Shown in pieces: positions 5,054 through 6,479 of a stretch of 6,479 nucleotides of DNA. Positions within the stretch are counted from its first letter, which is position 1. The number at the start of each line of letters is the position of its first letter. This stretch comes from DASWHK01 sp036398215 (GTDB taxonomy: Bacteria > Acidobacteriota > UBA890), in the NCBI GenBank assembly GCA_036398215.1, contig DASWHK010000283.1, forward strand, positions 1 through 6,479, given 5' to 3'. The notes under the pieces are model-generated. The model made no database searches. It had not been told where the DNA came from and was given only the letters and a program-made list of their open reading frames with translations. Made by a program: the position numbers and the translations under genes.

Positions 5054-6479
5054 GTGCGACCCGAGCCGTTCTGCTGATCCTGCTCGGCGGCATCCTCCTC
5101 GGGCTCACCGGTGTCGCCGTCCCGGCCGGCGCAGCGCAGACGCGATCCTACTGGATCGAGGATTTCGCCGCGACGCTGGTCGTCGGCGAGGATGGCGGCC
5201 TCGAGGTGGTCGAGGAGATCCGCTTCCGCTTCGACGGCGCCTACCAGGGGGTCTACCGAGACATCCCCTTGCGCTACTCCGACAACCTCGGCTTCAACTA
5301 CGACCTCCGCTTCGAGGTGCTCGGCGTCACCGACGACGCCGGCTCGTCGCTGCGCTACGAGGTCGGTAGCAGCGGCGGCGGCGGCCGGCGGATCACGATC
5401 TACGTCCCCGGCGCCGAGAACGCGGCCCGCACCGTTCGCATCGGCTATCGGGTTGGGCGCGCCTTGCGCTTCTTCCCCGAGCACGACGAGCTTTACTGGA
5501 ACGTCACCGGCACCGCCTGGGGGGTGCCGATCGAGTCGGCGTCGGCGCGCGTCGTCCTGCCGGCGGCGGTCGCCGAGCGGCCACGGGTGACCGCCTACGT
5601 GGGAGCCTACGGCAGCCGCGGCAGCGCCTGGACGTCGAGCTTCCCGGCCGGCAACGAGGTCGTGGTCGCCACCACCGGGCGCCTCGACTTCGGCGAAGGG
5701 CTGACGATCGTCGTCGGCTGGCCCAAGGACATCGTCGCCGAGCCCTCGACGGCGCAGAGGGCCGGCTGGCTGCTGGCCGACAACTGGCTGCTCGGCGTCC
5801 CCTTCCTGGTCTTCTTCGGCATGCTGTTCACCTGGCGCCGCCTGGGCCGCGATCCCGACATCGGCCGCTCGATCATGCCGTTGTATCAACCGCCGGCGGA
5901 CCTGACCCCTGCCGAGCTCGGCGTCCTCGTCGACGAGCGCGTTCACCAGCGCGACATCACCGCCACGGTCGTCGACCTCGCGGTGCGCGGTTACCTGCGC
6001 ATCGAGGAGACCACCGAGGACGGCTGGCTGTGGGATAGCACCACCACGACGTTTCACAAGCTGGGGCGCGCCGACGAGGCGCTCAAGCCGCACGAGCGTC
6101 GCATTCTCGACGGCCTCTTCAAGAGCGGCGACACGGTGACGCTCGAGGACCTCACCAACAAGTTCTACAAGCTCTTGCCGGAGATCCGCAGCGATCTGTA
6201 CGGCAGCCTGGTCGAGGCCGGCTTCTTCGGATCGTCCCCGCAGACCGTGCGGCGTGTGTGGATGGTGATCGGCGGGGTGGTCATGGCAACCGCCCCGATG
6301 CTCGCCGTCAACGCCGGCCCGGCGGGCCTGGTGGCGGCCTTGCTCTCCGGCGCCGTCATCTTCGGGTTCGCCTGGATCATGCCGGCGCGGACCCAGGAAG
6401 GCCGCCATCGCTGGATCGAGGTGAAGGGCTTCGAGGAGTTCCTCGGCCGCACCGAGGGCGAGCGGCTGCGCGCCATGGA
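5050..6479 (+). CDS. DUF2207-family membrane protein (partial, 3' end beyond window)
   Basis: The visible 476 residues begin with a signal peptide (1 to about 29). They continue with the extracytoplasmic DUF2207 beta domain: GEDGGLEVVEEIRFRFDG (46-63), YQGVYRDIPL (65-74) and ELYWNVTGTAWGVPIESA (147-164). A membrane helix follows at about 240-262. Next is the cytoplasmic segment with GRDPD, LYQPPADLTPAELGVLVDE and RDITATVVDLAVRGYLRIEE (301-320). Two more helices lie at about 403-419 and 422-444, then KGFEEFLGRTEGERL (459-473). This is the standard order of the family (YciQ-like in E. coli); the usual low-complexity C-terminal tail is not reached. Function is unknown. The start ATG overlaps the lemA stop as ATGA, with GGGGA 8 bases upstream. 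LemA and DUF2207 genes are common neighbours, which suggests joint action at the membrane. Confidence 0.9.
   Translation, partial: MSATRAVLLILLGGILLGLTGVAVPAGAAQTRSYWIEDFAATLVVGEDGGLEVVEEIRFRFDGAYQGVYRDIPLRYSDNLGFNYDLRFEVLGVTDDAGSSLRYEVGSSGGGGRRITIYVPGAENAARTVRIGYRVGRALRFFPEHDELYWNVTGTAWGVPIESASARVVLPAAVAERPRVTAYVGAYGSRGSAWTSSFPAGNEVVVATTGRLDFGEGLTIVVGWPKDIVAEPSTAQRAGWLLADNWLLGVPFLVFFGMLFTWRRLGRDPDIGRSIMPLYQPPADLTPAELGVLVDERVHQRDITATVVDLAVRGYLRIEETTEDGWLWDSTTTTFHKLGRADEALKPHERRILDGLFKSGDTVTLEDLTNKFYKLLPEIRSDLYGSLVEAGFFGSSPQTVRRVWMVIGGVVMATAPMLAVNAGPAGLVAALLSGAVIFGFAWIMPARTQEGRHRWIEVKGFEEFLGRTEGERLRAM

Noticed and set aside
4897..6408. Open frame of 503 codons antisense to lemA and the DUF2207 gene
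   Set aside because: It is a composition artefact of GC-rich codon third positions. The sense strand carries recognised family signatures throughout.

Overview
The window comes from the chromosome of a GC-rich, Gram-negative-type bacterium. GC is roughly two thirds or more by eye, and third codon positions are almost all G or C inside the genes. Envelope type is inferred from a MltD-like lytic transglycosylase with LysM repeats, a periplasmic c-type cytochrome and an exported M23-type protein. The phylum cannot be fixed from the sequence. An acidobacterial or deltaproteobacterial-like (e.g. myxobacterial) lineage would fit, but this is a guess. No mobile element, CRISPR array, tRNA or rRNA was seen.

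Layout. (1) Positions 1-542, minus strand: the N-terminal part of an M23-family peptidoglycan peptidase, cut by the window edge. (2) Positions 543-756: a divergent intergenic region with a sigma70-like promoter (TTGCGA-18-TATAAG) for the next gene and a perfect 9-bp hairpin at its predicted transcript start. (3) Positions 757-2061, plus: a secreted lytic transglycosylase with an SLT domain and C-terminal LysM. The two divergent genes therefore both encode cell-wall hydrolases. (4) Positions 2062-2448: a 387-bp gap holding a weak hairpin, a G-rich tract with six runs of four or more G, a 10-bp tandem duplication, a Fur-box-like AT-rich island and a TATAAT promoter element. (5) Positions 2449-2880, plus: a small exported monohaem cytochrome c. 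(6) Positions 2881-3041: a TTGACA promoter and a C-rich, G-poor leader. (7) Positions 3042-4484, plus: transcription termination factor Rho with an extra Arg-rich and Gln-rich N-terminal tail. (8) Positions 4484-5053, plus: a LemA-family membrane protein whose GTG start shares one base with the rho stop. (9) From 5050 to the window end, plus: a DUF2207-family membrane protein joined to lemA by an ATGA overlap.

How the genes relate. rho, lemA and the DUF2207 gene look like one translationally coupled operon driven from the promoter near 2899. LemA and DUF2207 proteins are frequent neighbours and form a membrane module of unclear function. Coupling them to rho is the less usual part. The rho leader composition suggests autogenous Rho control, which would also set expression of the two envelope genes. 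I see no clearly new defence or mobile system. The most interesting signals are regulatory: the rho/lemA junction hairpin, the rho leader, the Fur-like site with the G-rich tract, and the disordered Rho tail.
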